Source of the DNA: Erythrobacter donghaensis | GTDB lineage: Bacteria; Pseudomonadota; Alphaproteobacteria; Sphingomonadales; Sphingomonadaceae | DNA: 64,000 nt | Reading direction: 5' to 3' | Assembly (NCBI RefSeq): GCF_002155425.1 | Contig: NZ_MUYG01000008.1 | Location: forward strand, 124,001 to 188,000 | Shown here: piece after piece, positions 1 through 8,898 of the stretch | Position numbering within the stretch: the first letter of the stretch is position 1 | How the letters are laid out: every line of letters starts with the position of its first letter | The notes under the pieces: generated by a model | What the model saw: only the letters and a program-made list of their open reading frames with translations | The model's database searches: none | What the model was told of the DNA's origin: nothing | Position numbers and translations under genes: made by a program

Positions 1-409
1 CGGGCTCCGAATAGCCCTGACACCAGCGGATTTCCCCGCGCGCGATTTCGTTGAGGAAGCGCTGCTTCTGGCCTTCGGTGCCGAAATGCAGCAGCGCCGG
101 GCCGAGCATCCAGATGCCGAAGCTGCTGAGCGGCGGGCGGGCATTGATGCGGCCCATTTCCTCGCGCAGCACCTTGGCCTCGGCAGGCGAGAGCCCCGCG
201 CCGCCGTATTCCTTGGGCCACATCGGCACGGTGTAGCCCTTGGCAACGCAGGCTTCGAGCCACGCCTTCTGTGCATCGTTCTTGAAGGTGGCGCGGCGGC
301 CGCCCCAGTAGATGTCGTCCTCGCCGCGCACCGGCTCGCGCATTTCGGGCGGGCAGTTCGCCTCCAGCCAGCTGCGGGTTTCGGTGCGGAATGCTTCCAG
401 ATCGGCCAT
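1..409 (-). CDS. acyl-CoA dehydrogenase, N-terminal part (runs off the window)
   Basis: About 136 codons are visible, from an ATG at 407-409 read leftwards to the window edge. The product starts MADLEAFRTETRSWLEAN and continues through the helical N-terminal domain of acyl-CoA dehydrogenases, with the family-like stretches WPKEYGGAGLSP and LLHFGTEGQKQRFL. These flavoenzymes oxidise acyl-CoA thioesters at the alpha-beta bond and pass electrons to ETF. A GAGAG-rich stretch just upstream (about 415-427) can serve as ribosome-binding site. The gene is divergent from the transporter at 631, and the gap holds several TGACGC-type half-sites. The flavin domain and catalytic glutamate lie outside the window, so substrate class cannot be judged. 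Confidence 0.88.
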   Translation of the reverse strand, partial: MADLEAFRTETRSWLEANCPPEMREPVRGEDDIYWGGRRATFKNDAQKAWLEACVAKGYTVPMWPKEYGGAGLSPAEAKVLREEMGRINARPPLSSFGIWMLGPALLHFGTEGQKQRFLNEIARGEIRWCQGYSEP

Positions 410-438
410 GACCGACTCTCCTCTCTCGTCTCTCACTT

Positions 439-456
439 GACGCTTACGTTAGCGTC
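439..456. promoter_or_regulatory. operator-like palindrome between acyl-CoA dehydrogenase and transporter
   Basis: GACGCT-TACGTT-AGCGTC is a 6+6+6 inverted repeat lying 30 bases before the dehydrogenase start. Further half-sites are close by: TAGCGTCA at 503-510 and TTGACGC at 534-540. Size and symmetry suit a TetR/FadR-type repressor of fatty-acid genes, but no regulator gene is adjacent. The assignment is inference. Confidence 0.4.
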
Positions 457-630
457 GTTTTCGCAAGCCCTGCAAGCGGTCTTCGTGCGGGCACGCGTGC
501 CGTAGCGTCAGCTGCAATGCGCGCGGCGTGCGATTGACGCAATGTGCAATCAGTCTAGGTTCGCAACCCAATGCAGGAGAGAGAAATTGGCCGGATTCGG
601 CGGTTTGCCTGATCGAGGGAACAGCCACGC

Positions 631-2067
631 ATGAGCATGATGACAGGGCCGCTTCCGTGGCGGCTCAAGCTGATGCACGGCTTCGGCGCGGTCGCCTTCG
701 GGGTGAAGGACGGCGGCTTTTCGTTCTTCCTGCTACCATTCTACAATCTGGTGCTGGGCGTGGATGCCGGGATCGTCGGCGCGGCGCTGGCGACGGCGCT
801 GATCATTGATGCGCTGGCCGATCCGCTGATCGGGCACTTGTCGGATCGCACCTATACCCGCTGGGGCCGCCGCCTGCCGTGGCTTTACCTTGCCCCGATC
901 CCGCTGGCGCTGATGTGGGCGCTGCTGTGGAGCCCGCCCTTCACCGGGGTGCCGACCTTCTGGGAGATCGTGGCGCTGGCCGTCGGTGTACGCCTGCTTC
1001 TGTCCGCCTGCGAGGTGCCCTCGATCAGCCTCGTGCCCGAGATCACCGGCGATTATGTCGAGCGCACCACGCTGTTCCGCTACCGCTTCCTGTCGGGCTG
1101 GGTCGGCGGGCTGACCATGTCGGTGCTGGCTTTCACTGTCTTCCTGCCGACCCCGGAATCGCAATTGCAGCCCGATGGCTATGCGGTCTTCGGGATGGTC
1201 GGCGCAGTGGTGATGCTGGTGTCGGTGACTGGATCGGCGGCTGGGCAGCATCCCTATGTTGCGCGATTGCCCGACAGCGCGCCGCCGCCTTTTTCGCTGA
1301 GGCTCGCCTTTGCCGACATCTTCGACGCCTTCCGCGAGCGTGCCTTCATGATCTTCGCTTTCGGCGCGTTGGCGGCCTATATCAGTCAGGGCGTGACGCT
1401 ATCGATCACGCTCTACGTGATCCGCTATGTCTGGCAATTCAGCGAGACTGCTTTCAAGATCTACCCCGCCGCGCTGGGCCTGTCGGTGGTAGCGATGTTC
1501 ATGATCGTCGGCCCGCTGCATCGCCGCTTCGGCAAGCCGCTGAGCGGTGCGGGCGGTGCGGTGGGGGCGCTGGTGCTGGCGGGCATTCCCTATGTGCTGC
1601 TGCTGATCGGGCTATGGCCGCAAACCGGAACGGTGCTGTCGACCGTCCTGTTCATGGGCTTCATGGTCACCGCCAACACCGCCGGAGTGGTGGCGATCAT
1701 CTCGGCTACTTCGATGGTTGCCGAGATTGTCGAGGCCTTCGAGGAGCGCACCGGCAAGCGCGCCGAGGGGACCTTTTATGCCGGTAACTGGCTGATCCAG
1801 AAATCGGCGACCGGCGGCGGCATTCTGCTCACCAGCCTGATCGTCGAGGTGATCGGCCTCGCACCGGGCACGGCGCAGGATGCGGTGGCGCCGCAAGTGG
1901 TGACGAACCTTGCGCTCGCCTACCTGCTGGTCTCGGGGGTGCTGGCGCTGACGGCGGCCTTCTGGCTCGCCCGTTTCCCGATCAGCCAGGCCGATCACGA
2001 AGCCCGCCTCGCCGCGCGCATCGCCCGCGAAAGAGCCCCCGCAGGAGCGCCCGTGCCGCAGAAATGA
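631..2067 (+). CDS. MFS transporter, GPH (sugar/cation symporter) type
   Basis: A 478-residue membrane protein with about 12 hydrophobic segments. The N-terminal part carries the charged signature of the glycoside-pentoside-hexuronide/MFS_2 group: [15 protein letters not shown] followed by RWGRRLPW. A second cytoplasmic motif, [15 protein letters not shown], lies near residue 370 and is also typical of the group. The ATG at 631 is followed by MSMM, so a start six or nine bases further in is possible. The gene lies between two acyl-CoA dehydrogenase genes, so the substrate may be an organic acid rather than a sugar; this is inference from context. Family assignment is firm, substrate unknown. 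Confidence 0.85.
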   Translation: MSMMTGPLPWRLKLMHGFGAVAFGVKDGGFSFFLLPFYNLVLGVDAGIVGAALATALIIDALADPLIGHLSDRTYTRWGRRLPWLYLAPIPLALMWALLWSPPFTGVPTFWEIVALAVGVRLLLSACEVPSISLVPEITGDYVERTTLFRYRFLSGWVGGLTMSVLAFTVFLPTPESQLQPDGYAVFGMVGAVVMLVSVTGSAAGQHPYVARLPDSAPPPFSLRLAFADIFDAFRERAFMIFAFGALAAYISQGVTLSITLYVIRYVWQFSETAFKIYPAALGLSVVAMFMIVGPLHRRFGKPLSGAGGAVGALVLAGIPYVLLLIGLWPQTGTVLSTVLFMGFMVTANTAGVVAIISATSMVAEIVEAFEERTGKRAEGTFYAGNWLIQKSATGGGILLTSLIVEVIGLAPGTAQDAVAPQVVTNLALAYLLVSGVLALTAAFWLARFPISQADHEARLAARIARERAPAGAPVPQK

Positions 2068-2158
2068 GAGCTTGGCGCATAGGCCATGCTCTGCCACGGT
2101 CACCCAGAGAGTCGCCAAAGAGATTTGGTTGCGAATAAGGACGAGAGAGGAACCCCCC

Positions 2159-3496
2159 ATGGATTTCGAACCCACCGAACGGCAGGCCTATTGGGCGGGC
2201 CGCGTGCGCGATTTCATCGAAACGCACATCCGCCCCAACATGGGCACCTACAAGGCGCAGGACGCCGAGGGTGACCGCTGGAAGGTGATCCAGATCATCG
2301 AGGACAAGAAAAAGCTCGCCAAGGAAGCGGGCATCTGGAACCTGTTCATGCCGCCGCGCAACGACAGCCACCACCACGTGGACGACACCTTCGAATTCGA
2401 CGGCCCGGGCCTCACCAACCTCGAATATGCCCTGTGCGCCGAGGAAATGGGCCGCATCGGCTGGGCGTCGGAAGTGTTCAACTGCTCCGCGCCCGACACC
2501 GGCAACATGGAAGTGTTCCACCGCTACGGCACGCGCGAGCAGAAGGAAGAGTGGCTGCGCCCGCTGATGAACGGCGAGATCCGTTCGGCCTTCCTGATGA
2601 CCGAGCCCTACACCGCCTCCTCGGACGCGACCAATATCGAGACCCGGATCGAGCGGGACGGCGATCACTACGTCATCAACGGGCGCAAGTGGTGGTCTTC
2701 GGGCCTCGGCGATCCGCGCTGCAAGATCGCGATCGTGATGGGCAAGACCAATCCCGATGCGCAGCGCCACGCGCAGCAATCGCAGATCCTGATGCCGATC
2801 GACACGCCCGGCGTGAACATCATCCGCCACCTGCCGGTGTTCGGCTATGACGACGCGCCGCACGGCCATATGGAAGTCGAGATGGTCGACGTGCGCGTCC
2901 CCGCCGAGAACATCCTGCTGGGCGAAGGGCGCGGGTTCGAGATCGCGCAGGGCCGCCTCGGGCCGGGCCGTATCCACCATTGCATGCGCACCATCGGCGT
3001 CGCCGAAGAGGCGCTCGCCAAGATGTGCCGCCGCCTGCAGGAGCGCGAAGCCTTCGGCAAGCCGGTCTACAAGCACTCGGTTTGGGAAGAACGCGTCGCG
3101 CGCGCCCGCATCGACATCGACATGACGCGCCTGCTGTGCCTCAAGGCAGCCGATATGATGGACAAGGTCGGCAACAAAGCGGCCAAGCAGGAAATCGCGA
3201 TGATCAAGGTGCAGGCGCCCAACATGGCGCTCAAGATCATCGACGATGCGATCCAGGCCCACGGCGGCGGCGGCGTTTCGGACGATTACGGTCTCGCCAA
3301 TGCCTATGCCCACCAGCGCACACTGCGGCTCGCCGACGGGCCGGACGAAGTCCACGCCCGCTCGATCGCGCACATGGAGTTCGCCAAGCACGCGCCGGTT
3401 CCGGGGCCGACGGCCAACGCCCTGCGCGGCGATCACGGGCGCGCTGCCAATGACGGATCGAGCTTCAGCTCGGGCGACATGGGCGTGGCGCGGTAA
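2159..3496 (+). CDS. acyl-CoA dehydrogenase, ACAD10/11-like
   Basis: A 445-residue protein starting [19 protein letters not shown], with GAGAGAGG about ten bases upstream; the open frame extends further left without a ribosome site. It shows the complete family layout: helical N-terminal domain, central beta domain ([25 protein letters not shown]), and C-terminal helical domain ([25 protein letters not shown]). The long N-terminus and these motifs resemble the dehydrogenase part of ACAD10/ACAD11 and bacterial LvaC. An APH-fold kinase, the other half of ACAD10/11, lies two genes downstream. Together they suggest handling of hydroxyacyl-CoA substrates. Subfamily assignment is by memory of motifs, not by search. 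Confidence 0.88.
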   Translation: MDFEPTERQAYWAGRVRDFIETHIRPNMGTYKAQDAEGDRWKVIQIIEDKKKLAKEAGIWNLFMPPRNDSHHHVDDTFEFDGPGLTNLEYALCAEEMGRIGWASEVFNCSAPDTGNMEVFHRYGTREQKEEWLRPLMNGEIRSAFLMTEPYTASSDATNIETRIERDGDHYVINGRKWWSSGLGDPRCKIAIVMGKTNPDAQRHAQQSQILMPIDTPGVNIIRHLPVFGYDDAPHGHMEVEMVDVRVPAENILLGEGRGFEIAQGRLGPGRIHHCMRTIGVAEEALAKMCRRLQEREAFGKPVYKHSVWEERVARARIDIDMTRLLCLKAADMMDKVGNKAAKQEIAMIKVQAPNMALKIIDDAIQAHGGGGVSDDYGLANAYAHQRTLRLADGPDEVHARSIAHMEFAKHAPVPGPTANALRGDHGRAANDGSSFSSGDMGVAR

Positions 3497-3504
3497 TACA
3501 GAGA

Positions 3505-3596
3505 ACCGTTCGTGCTGAGCCTGTCGAAGCACCGCTTTTTCTTCGAGCAACGGACATGAAGAAGAACAGCCCTTCGACAGGCTCAGGGCGAACGGA
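3505..3596. repeat. intergenic inverted-repeat doublet (CTGAGCCTGTCGAAG type)
   Basis: Two arms of about 28 bases face each other: 3505-3532 contains CTGAGCCTGTCGAAG and 3569-3596 contains its complement CTTCGACAGGCTCAG, separated by about 36 bases. This core is a very common intergenic repeat of sphingomonads. The right edge runs into GGAGAG (3594-3599), which can act as ribosome-binding site for the alcohol dehydrogenase at 3608. Confidence 0.85.
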
Positions 3597-3607
3597 GAGT
3601 GGAAGTA

Positions 3608-4699
3608 ATGGCAAAAGCCGCCATCCTTGAACAACCCGGCCAGGGCCTCTCCATCAAGGAGGTCACCTATGCCGAACCCGGCCCGCATGAAGTCCTGATC
3701 GACACCAAGGCCTGCGGGCTGTGTCACTCCGATCTGCACTTCATCGACGGGCACTATCCCCACGCCCTGCCCGCGATTCCGGGGCACGAGGCAGCGGGGA
3801 TCGTGCGCGCGGTGGGCAGCGAGGTGAAGACGGTGAAGCCGGGCGATCACGTCGTCTCCTGCCTCTCGGCCTTCTGCGGACATTGCGAGTTCTGCGTGAC
3901 GGGCCGCATGGCGCTGTGCCTCGGCGCGGACACCCGCCGCACCAAGGGTGAGGCGCCGCGCATCACCTTTGCGGATGGTTCTGCGCCGGTCGCGCAGATG
4001 CTCAACCTTTCGGCCCTGTCGGAGCAGATGCTGATCCACGAGCACGCCTGCGTCGCGATCGACAAGGACATGCCGTTCGACCGCGCCGCGCTGCTCGGCT
4101 GCGCGGTGACGACCGGCGCGGGGACGATCTTCAACGCCTGCAAGGTGACGCCGGGCGAAACCGTGCTGGTGGTCGGCTGCGGCGGGGTTGGCCTTGCCGC
4201 GATCAACGCTGCGAAAATCGCGGGCGCGGGCAAGATCATCGCCGCCGATCCGCTCCCCGAAAAGCGCGAGCTCGCCAAGGTGCTGGGCGCGACCCACACC
4301 GTCGATGCGCTGGCCGAGGATGCCGCCAAGCAGATCATCGCGCTGTCCGCCGGCGGGGTGCATTGGGGGATCGAGGCGGTGGGCCGTCAGGCTTCCGCCG
4401 ATCTCGCGGTCGCATCGCTGCGGCGCGGCGGGACGGCGGTGATCCTCGGCATGATGCCGCTCGATTGCAAGGTCGGGCTCGGCGCGATGGACCTGCTCGG
4501 CGGCAAGAAGCTGATGGGCGCGATCATGGGGATGAACCACTTCCCGGTCGATCTGCCGCGTCTGGTCGATTTCTACCTGCGCGGCCTGCTCGATCTCGAC
4601 ACGATCATTGCCGAGCGCATCCCACTCGAGCGGGTGAACGAGGGTTTCGAGACGATGCGCAAGGGAACCTCCGCGCGCACGGTTGTGGTATTCGACTGA
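3608..4699 (+). CDS. zinc-dependent alcohol dehydrogenase
   Basis: A 363-residue medium-chain dehydrogenase starting MAKAAILEQPGQGLS; the in-frame GTG at 3599 is less likely because GGAGAG at 3594-3599 is correctly spaced for the ATG. Catalytic zinc ligands are visible in KACGLCHSDLHF and PGHEAAG. The structural zinc lobe is intact as CGHCEFCVTGRMALC. The Rossmann motif is VVGCGGVGLAAI. It oxidises an alcohol, or reduces a carbonyl, with NAD(P). The stop overlaps the next start in ATGA, so it is translationally coupled to the kinase gene. In that context a hydroxy-/keto-acyl substrate is plausible but unproven. Confidence 0.88.
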   Translation: MAKAAILEQPGQGLSIKEVTYAEPGPHEVLIDTKACGLCHSDLHFIDGHYPHALPAIPGHEAAGIVRAVGSEVKTVKPGDHVVSCLSAFCGHCEFCVTGRMALCLGADTRRTKGEAPRITFADGSAPVAQMLNLSALSEQMLIHEHACVAIDKDMPFDRAALLGCAVTTGAGTIFNACKVTPGETVLVVGCGGVGLAAINAAKIAGAGKIIAADPLPEKRELAKVLGATHTVDALAEDAAKQIIALSAGGVHWGIEAVGRQASADLAVASLRRGGTAVILGMMPLDCKVGLGAMDLLGGKKLMGAIMGMNHFPVDLPRLVDFYLRGLLDLDTIIAERIPLERVNEGFETMRKGTSARTVVVFD

Positions 4700-5769
4700 T
4701 GGACATCGATTTCGACAAGGAAATGGTCGGCACGGTCGCAGTGACCGAGAAGGACGCGCTCGACCTCGCCGCCCTCACCCGCTGGTTCGAGGCGAATGTC
4801 GAAGGCTTCGAAGGGCCGATCAGCTACACCAAGTTCAAGGGCGGCCAGTCGAACCCGACCTACCGGATCGACACGCCGGGGGCCTCTTACGTGCTGCGCC
4901 GCCAGCCCTTCGGCAAGCTGCTGCCATCCGCCCATGCGGTCGACCGCGAATATGCGGCGATGACCGGGCTCTTCCCGACCGGCTTCCCGGTGCCGCGTAC
5001 CTACGGCCTCTGCGAAGACCCCGAGGTGATCGGGTCGAAATTCTTCGTGATGAGCATGGCCGATGGGCGGAGCTTGTGGAACGGTGCCCTCCCCGGCCTA
5101 ACCCCGGATGAGCGCCGCGCGCACTATCACGCGCTGATCGACACCATGGCCGACCTGCATCTCAACCAGCCCGACGCTATCGGCATGGGCGACTACGGCA
5201 AGCCCACCGATTACTGCGCCCGCCAGATCGCGCGCTGGACCAAGCAGTACAAGCTCTCCGAAACCGAGCACATGCCGGAGATGGAAGCGCTGATCGCATG
5301 GCTGCCGCAGACGATTCCGCCGCAGCATGGCTCGAGCGTGGTCCACGGCGACTACCGGCTCGACAACGTGATCTTCCACAAGGAAGAACCGCGCGTCATC
5401 GCGGTGCTCGACTGGGAGCTTTCGACGCTGGGCGATCCGATTGCCGATTTCAGCTACCTCATGCTCAACTGGTTTCAGCCCGCCGATGGCCGCGCGGGGC
5501 TGCTGGGGCTGGATCTTGAGGCGCTGGGCATTCCGACGGTCGAGGAAGCGGTGGAACGCTATGTCGCGCGCACCGGCTATCCGGTCCCGCCGATGGACTG
5601 GTATTTCGCCTATAACCTGTTCCGCCTTGCCGGGATCATGCAGGGGATCAAGAAGCGGGTGATCGACGGCACCGCCTCCAGCGCCCACGCCCAGTCGATG
5701 AGCGAAAGGGTACGCCCGCTGGCGGAGCGCGCCTACCAGTTCGCACTGGCTGCCGGAATGCCAAAATAG
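4699..5769 (+). CDS. phosphotransferase (APH/ACAD10-type kinase)
   Basis: A 356-residue protein of the aminoglycoside-phosphotransferase fold. Residues about 45-80 carry the nucleotide-loop and anchoring segment (FKGGQSNPTYRI, YVLRRQPFGKLL). The Brenner motif is HGDYRLDNVIF and the metal-binding motif is VLDWELSTLGDP. Proteins of this type form the N-terminal half of ACAD10/ACAD11 and include LvaA, which phosphorylates 4-hydroxyacyl-CoA in levulinate breakdown. The ATG overlaps the dehydrogenase stop (ATGA). It is not likely to be an antibiotic-resistance gene: the VLRRQP and DWE context belongs to the acyl-CoA-linked branch. The exact substrate is inferred. Confidence 0.85.
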   Translation: MDIDFDKEMVGTVAVTEKDALDLAALTRWFEANVEGFEGPISYTKFKGGQSNPTYRIDTPGASYVLRRQPFGKLLPSAHAVDREYAAMTGLFPTGFPVPRTYGLCEDPEVIGSKFFVMSMADGRSLWNGALPGLTPDERRAHYHALIDTMADLHLNQPDAIGMGDYGKPTDYCARQIARWTKQYKLSETEHMPEMEALIAWLPQTIPPQHGSSVVHGDYRLDNVIFHKEEPRVIAVLDWELSTLGDPIADFSYLMLNWFQPADGRAGLLGLDLEALGIPTVEEAVERYVARTGYPVPPMDWYFAYNLFRLAGIMQGIKKRVIDGTASSAHAQSMSERVRPLAERAYQFALAAGMPK

Positions 5770-5875
5770 GCGATCCATCCACCCCTTAGCCCTGAGGGGC
5801 CGCCGGGTTCCGCTTGCCGAGCTTCCCGGGCGCGGCTAGGCGCGCGGGACGCATATAGTCCGCCGGAGAACCCGC

Positions 5876-6712
5876 ATGAGTGATGACCTGATCGCCGCCA
5901 TTGAAGAGGCCTGGGAAAACCGCGCCGAGATCACCCCCGGCAGCGATGTGCGCAATGCGGTCAATGATGCGCTCGCCCTGCTGGACAGCGGCAAAGCGCG
6001 CGTGGCCGAGCCTGACGGGAACGGCGGCTGGCAGGTCAACCAGTGGCTCAAGAAGGCGGTGCTGCTCAGCTTCCGCCTCAACGAAAACCGGGTAATGGAA
6101 TATGGCGCGGCGGGCGAATGCGCCTACGACAAGGTGCCGCTGAAGTTTGCCGGCTGGGGCGAGAACCGCTTTGGCGAAGCCGGTTTCCGCGTCGTGCCCG
6201 GCGCGGTGGTGCGGCGCGGGGCGCATATCTCCAAGGGCGTCGTGCTGATGCCGAGCTTCGTCAACATCGGTGCCTATGTCGGCGAGAACACCATGATCGA
6301 CACCTGGGCGACGGTCGGCTCCTGCGCGCAGATCGGGGCGAACGTCCACATTTCGGGCGGCGCGGGGATCGGCGGTGTGCTCGAACCGCTGCAGGCCGAA
6401 CCGGTCATCATCGGCGACAATGCCTTCATCGGCGCCCGCGCGGAAGTCGCCGAAGGCGTGCGCGTGGGCGAAGGTGCGGTGCTTTCGATGGGTGTCTATC
6501 TCGGCGCATCGACCAAGATCGTCGACCGCGCGACCGGCGAAGTGCACATGGGCGCAGTGCCGCCCTATGCGGTGGTCGTGCCCGGCTCGATGCCCGGCAA
6601 GCCCCTGCCCGACGGCTCGCCCGGCCCCTCGCTCTACTGCGCGGTGATCGTCAAGACGGTCGATGCCCAGACCCGCTCCAAGACCGGAATCAACGAGCTT
6701 CTGCGCGACTGA
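5876..6712 (+). CDS. dapD: 2,3,4,5-tetrahydropyridine-2,6-dicarboxylate N-succinyltransferase
   Basis: A 278-residue enzyme of the succinylase branch of lysine and meso-diaminopimelate synthesis. It transfers succinyl from succinyl-CoA to tetrahydrodipicolinate. The N-terminal helical domain ends with [17 protein letters not shown], a strong DapD signature. The left-handed beta-helix follows with hexapeptide turns ([55 protein letters not shown]). Length is normal for the family. The CCGGAGAA stretch ten bases upstream is the ribosome-binding site. It appears to be transcribed alone; the gene upstream ends 106 bases earlier with only a short GC hairpin (CCCCT/AGGGG, 5779-5796) between. Confidence 0.96.
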   Translation: MSDDLIAAIEEAWENRAEITPGSDVRNAVNDALALLDSGKARVAEPDGNGGWQVNQWLKKAVLLSFRLNENRVMEYGAAGECAYDKVPLKFAGWGENRFGEAGFRVVPGAVVRRGAHISKGVVLMPSFVNIGAYVGENTMIDTWATVGSCAQIGANVHISGGAGIGGVLEPLQAEPVIIGDNAFIGARAEVAEGVRVGEGAVLSMGVYLGASTKIVDRATGEVHMGAVPPYAVVVPGSMPGKPLPDGSPGPSLYCAVIVKTVDAQTRSKTGINELLRD

Positions 6713-6784
6713 GAGGGGCGCGGGTTCGGAACATTCGCAGCCCTGAGGGCTTAGTCTCCTGTATTGAACATGCAGGAGAACATG

Positions 6785-7048
6785 ATGTCCGAACCCCAAA
6801 CCCAGACCCGCATCGATGAAACCGACGCGAAGGCTGGCTCCACCACGGGTCACGTGCGTTGGGTGCTGGCGATCAGCGTTTCGCTGGCGATCGTCGCGCT
6901 GACGCTGATCTGGGTCACCGGTGCGCTGTCGCAGAACGATGTCGAGAGTCAGGGCACGGCCAGCGCGCGCGACGCGGCGGTTGCCGAGCAGCAGGGCGAC
7001 GCCAGCCAGTCCTCGATCGACGGCATGGCCGATCCGGCCGAACAGTAA
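6785..7048 (+). CDS. small single-pass membrane protein, unknown function
   Basis: An 87-residue protein starting MSEPQTQTRIDETDA. AGGAG at 6774-6778 lies six bases upstream and selects this ATG over 6770 and 6782. A hydrophilic N-terminus of about 28 residues is followed by one membrane segment (WVLAISVSLAIVALTLIWV) and a polar acidic tail ending MADPAEQ. The 53-residue protein at 7386 has the same design, with a matching membrane segment and the same MSE start, so the two look paralogous. The DUF2945 gene at 7062 lies between them. Function unknown. Confidence 0.7.
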   Translation: MSEPQTQTRIDETDAKAGSTTGHVRWVLAISVSLAIVALTLIWVTGALSQNDVESQGTASARDAAVAEQQGDASQSSIDGMADPAEQ

Positions 7049-7061
7049 TCGGAAAGACCCG

Positions 7062-7283
7062 ATGTCGAACAGTTTTCGCACCGGCCAATACGTCACCTGG
7101 TCATGGGGCCAAGGCACCGCCAAGGGCCAGATCAAGGAACGGTTCGAGCGTGAGGTGACGCGCACGCTCAAGGGCTCCGAAGTCACCCGTAACGGCGATG
7201 CCGACAATCCCGCCTACCTGATCAAGCAGGAAGACGGCGACGAGATTCTGAAGCTCGGCAGCGAGCTCGAAGCAGCCGACTGA
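7062..7283 (+). CDS. DUF2945 / HVA1-family small protein
   Basis: A 73-residue protein starting MSNSFRTGQYVTWSWGQGTA. The sequence has the typical DUF2945 (hypervirulence-associated, Tudor-like) layout: VxWxxGxGxxxGxI near the start, a KGSEVTRNG turn, and NPAYLIKQEDGDEILKLGSEL at the end. A longer in-frame reading from 6921 overlaps the preceding gene and is rejected. Known members are small beta-barrel proteins found beside stress genes; biochemical role is unclear. It starts 14 bases after the preceding small membrane protein and is probably cotranscribed with it. Confidence 0.82.
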   Translation: MSNSFRTGQYVTWSWGQGTAKGQIKERFEREVTRTLKGSEVTRNGDADNPAYLIKQEDGDEILKLGSELEAAD

Positions 7284-7329
7284 TCCGGCCCCCGCACCCT
7301 TCGCAGGAACGATGTCTGCACTCGCGGAT

Positions 7330-7368
7330 TGATTGACGCTACGGAATGTGTTTCCCTAGCGTCAATCA
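7330..7368 (+). promoter_or_regulatory. perfect 12-base inverted repeat with embedded promoter elements
   Basis: TGATTGACGCTA (7330-7341) and TAGCGTCAATCA (7357-7368) are perfect inverted arms around a 15-base spacer, ending 18 bases before the start at 7386. The left arm contains TTGACG (7333-7338). Seventeen bases later comes CTAGCG, so the arms can coincide with -35 and -10 elements of a repressor-controlled promoter. The half-site GACGCT/AGCGTC is shared with the palindrome at 439-456. Confidence 0.5.
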
Positions 7369-7385
7369 GTCGAGGGAGAGCAGTC

Positions 7386-7547
7386 ATGAGCGAACAGAGC
7401 ACGCCCCACAACATCAGCGATGAAGCCGCACGCGGTGCGGTGAGCAACACCGGCCTGCGTTATGTGCTGGGCTTCAGCCTCGGCTTTGCGGTGATCGCGA
7501 TGAGCCTTGTCTGGATCATCCCGGCCCTCGCGCGCGCGGCGCATTGA
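7386..7547 (+). CDS. small single-pass membrane protein, paralogue of the one at 6785
   Basis: A 53-residue protein starting MSEQSTPHNISDEAARG, with GAGGGAGAG upstream (7371-7379). Residues 27-48 form one membrane segment (LGFSLGFAVIAMSLVWIIPA) flanked by RY and ARAAH. It parallels the 87-residue protein at 6785, with the same order of residues through the membrane (VLxxSxxxAxxAxxLxWxxxAL). Its stop codon is immediately followed by the stop of the convergent dipeptidase gene, with no base between. Function unknown. Confidence 0.65.
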   Translation: MSEQSTPHNISDEAARGAVSNTGLRYVLGFSLGFAVIAMSLVWIIPALARAAH

Positions 7548-8843
7548 TCACTCGGCGGGGGCGGGCTTGCTGATCAGCGTTTCGATCGGCGGCTCGCCTG
7601 CGACGCTGGCGGAATAGGCTTCCGCTGCACGCATGACGCGTAGGATGTTGCGGCTCGCGATCATCTCAAGTTCGGCCTGTGAATAGCCGCGCCGCGCGAG
7701 TTCTACGAACAGCCGCGGATAGCCGCTGACATCCTCCATCCCCACCGGCCCGCTCGGCATCCCGTCGTAATCGGCGCCGATGCCGATATGCTCGATCCCC
7801 GCGACCTTGCGGATATGGTCGATATGGTCGGCGACATCGCCGATCGGGCTCTTGGGCTCGGGATTGGCGGCGAGCCACTTTTCCAGCGCGGCAGCCGCAG
7901 CTGCGGGATTTCCGAGGTGGACGACCTTCAGCCGCGCGATCTCGCCCGCGCGGCGCGCGTCCCACTGGCGCAGCTCCTCGTTGATGAAGCGCGGCAGGGC
8001 GACCACCATCACCACACCGCCATTCTCGGGCAGGCGCGCGAGCACCGAATCGGGCACGTTGCGCGGATGATCCGTCACTCCGCGCGCGCCCGAATGGCTG
8101 AAGATCACCGGCACCTTCGCCACGTCGAGCGCATCATGCATCACCTTTTCGCTGACATGGCTGAGATCGACCAGCATCCCGATCCGGTTCATCTCGCGCA
8201 CCACGTCCTTGCCGAAATCGGTGAGGCCATTGTGCTTGGGATTGTCGGTCGCCGCGTCCGCCCAGGGGGTGTTGCTGTTGTGGGTCAGCGTCATGTAGCG
8301 CGCGCCCATCGCGTGGAACTGGCGCAGCACGGCAAGGCTCGATCCGATCGAATAGCCGCCCTCCATCCCCAGCAAGGACGCGATCCGCCCCTCGCGCATC
8401 GCATTCTCGACCGCGTCGGCGGTTTCGGCGTAGCGCAGCGCGCCCGGATAGCGCGCGATCAGCCGCTTGGTGACGTCGATCTGCTCGATCGTCTGCTGCA
8501 CGGCGGCGGGCTCGTCGTCATTGTGCGGGACATAGACCGACCAGAACTGCGCGCCGACCTTGCCTTCCTTCAGCCGGTTGAGGTCGGTGTGCATCGGTCT
8601 GCCCGTGCCCTCCGGATCGGCGCCGTCCAGCGTGCTTACAAAGTCAAGATCGTTGATCTGATTGGCATAGCGCGAGCGCAGTTGGCCGGGCGTGTCGTTG
8701 TGCCCGTCGAACACCGGCGCAGCTTCGAGCGCGGCGCGAGCGGTGGCTTCGGCCTGTTCCTGGCTGACGGTCTGCGCGGCGAGCGGCGCAGCGGCGAGCA
8801 ACGCGGCAGCGATGACGGCGATCGAGGGGGCGGCGGCTTGCAT
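7548..8843 (-). CDS. membrane dipeptidase (peptidase family M19), secreted
   Basis: A 431-residue zinc dipeptidase starting MQAAAPSIAVIAAALLAAAP with a clear signal peptide. The longer frame to 8900 would overlap the divergent gene at 8899 and is rejected. Metal-binding motifs in order are DGHNDTP (HxD), LLGMEGGYSIG (bridging Glu), DLSHVSEKVM, FSHSGARGVTDHPRN and GIGADYDGM. These match renal-type dipeptidases, which cleave a range of dipeptides. The enzyme probably acts in the periplasm or on the outer face of the cell. It is divergent from the cupin gene at 8899, with 55 bases between. Confidence 0.92.
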   Translation of the reverse strand: MQAAAPSIAVIAAALLAAAPLAAQTVSQEQAEATARAALEAAPVFDGHNDTPGQLRSRYANQINDLDFVSTLDGADPEGTGRPMHTDLNRLKEGKVGAQFWSVYVPHNDDEPAAVQQTIEQIDVTKRLIARYPGALRYAETADAVENAMREGRIASLLGMEGGYSIGSSLAVLRQFHAMGARYMTLTHNSNTPWADAATDNPKHNGLTDFGKDVVREMNRIGMLVDLSHVSEKVMHDALDVAKVPVIFSHSGARGVTDHPRNVPDSVLARLPENGGVVMVVALPRFINEELRQWDARRAGEIARLKVVHLGNPAAAAAALEKWLAANPEPKSPIGDVADHIDHIRKVAGIEHIGIGADYDGMPSGPVGMEDVSGYPRLFVELARRGYSQAELEMIASRNILRVMRAAEAYSASVAGEPPIETLISKPAPAE

Positions 8844-8898
8844 GGTCTCAGGCACTCCCGGTAAGGCGGCACCAGCGTCACAGGACAAGGGGCCGAAC

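Noticed and set aside
1982-4540. Long open frames on the strand opposite to real genes (also 22007-23815, 45360-47630, 54879-57455)
   Set aside because: They mirror GC-rich codons of thiC, the TonB receptor, the M14 peptidase and others. Their products are His/Arg/Ala-rich with no domain, and they overlap well-supported genes fully.
4699-5769. Aminoglycoside resistance gene
   Set aside because: The fold is shared, but the sequence follows the acyl-CoA-linked branch and the gene is coupled to a dehydrogenase.
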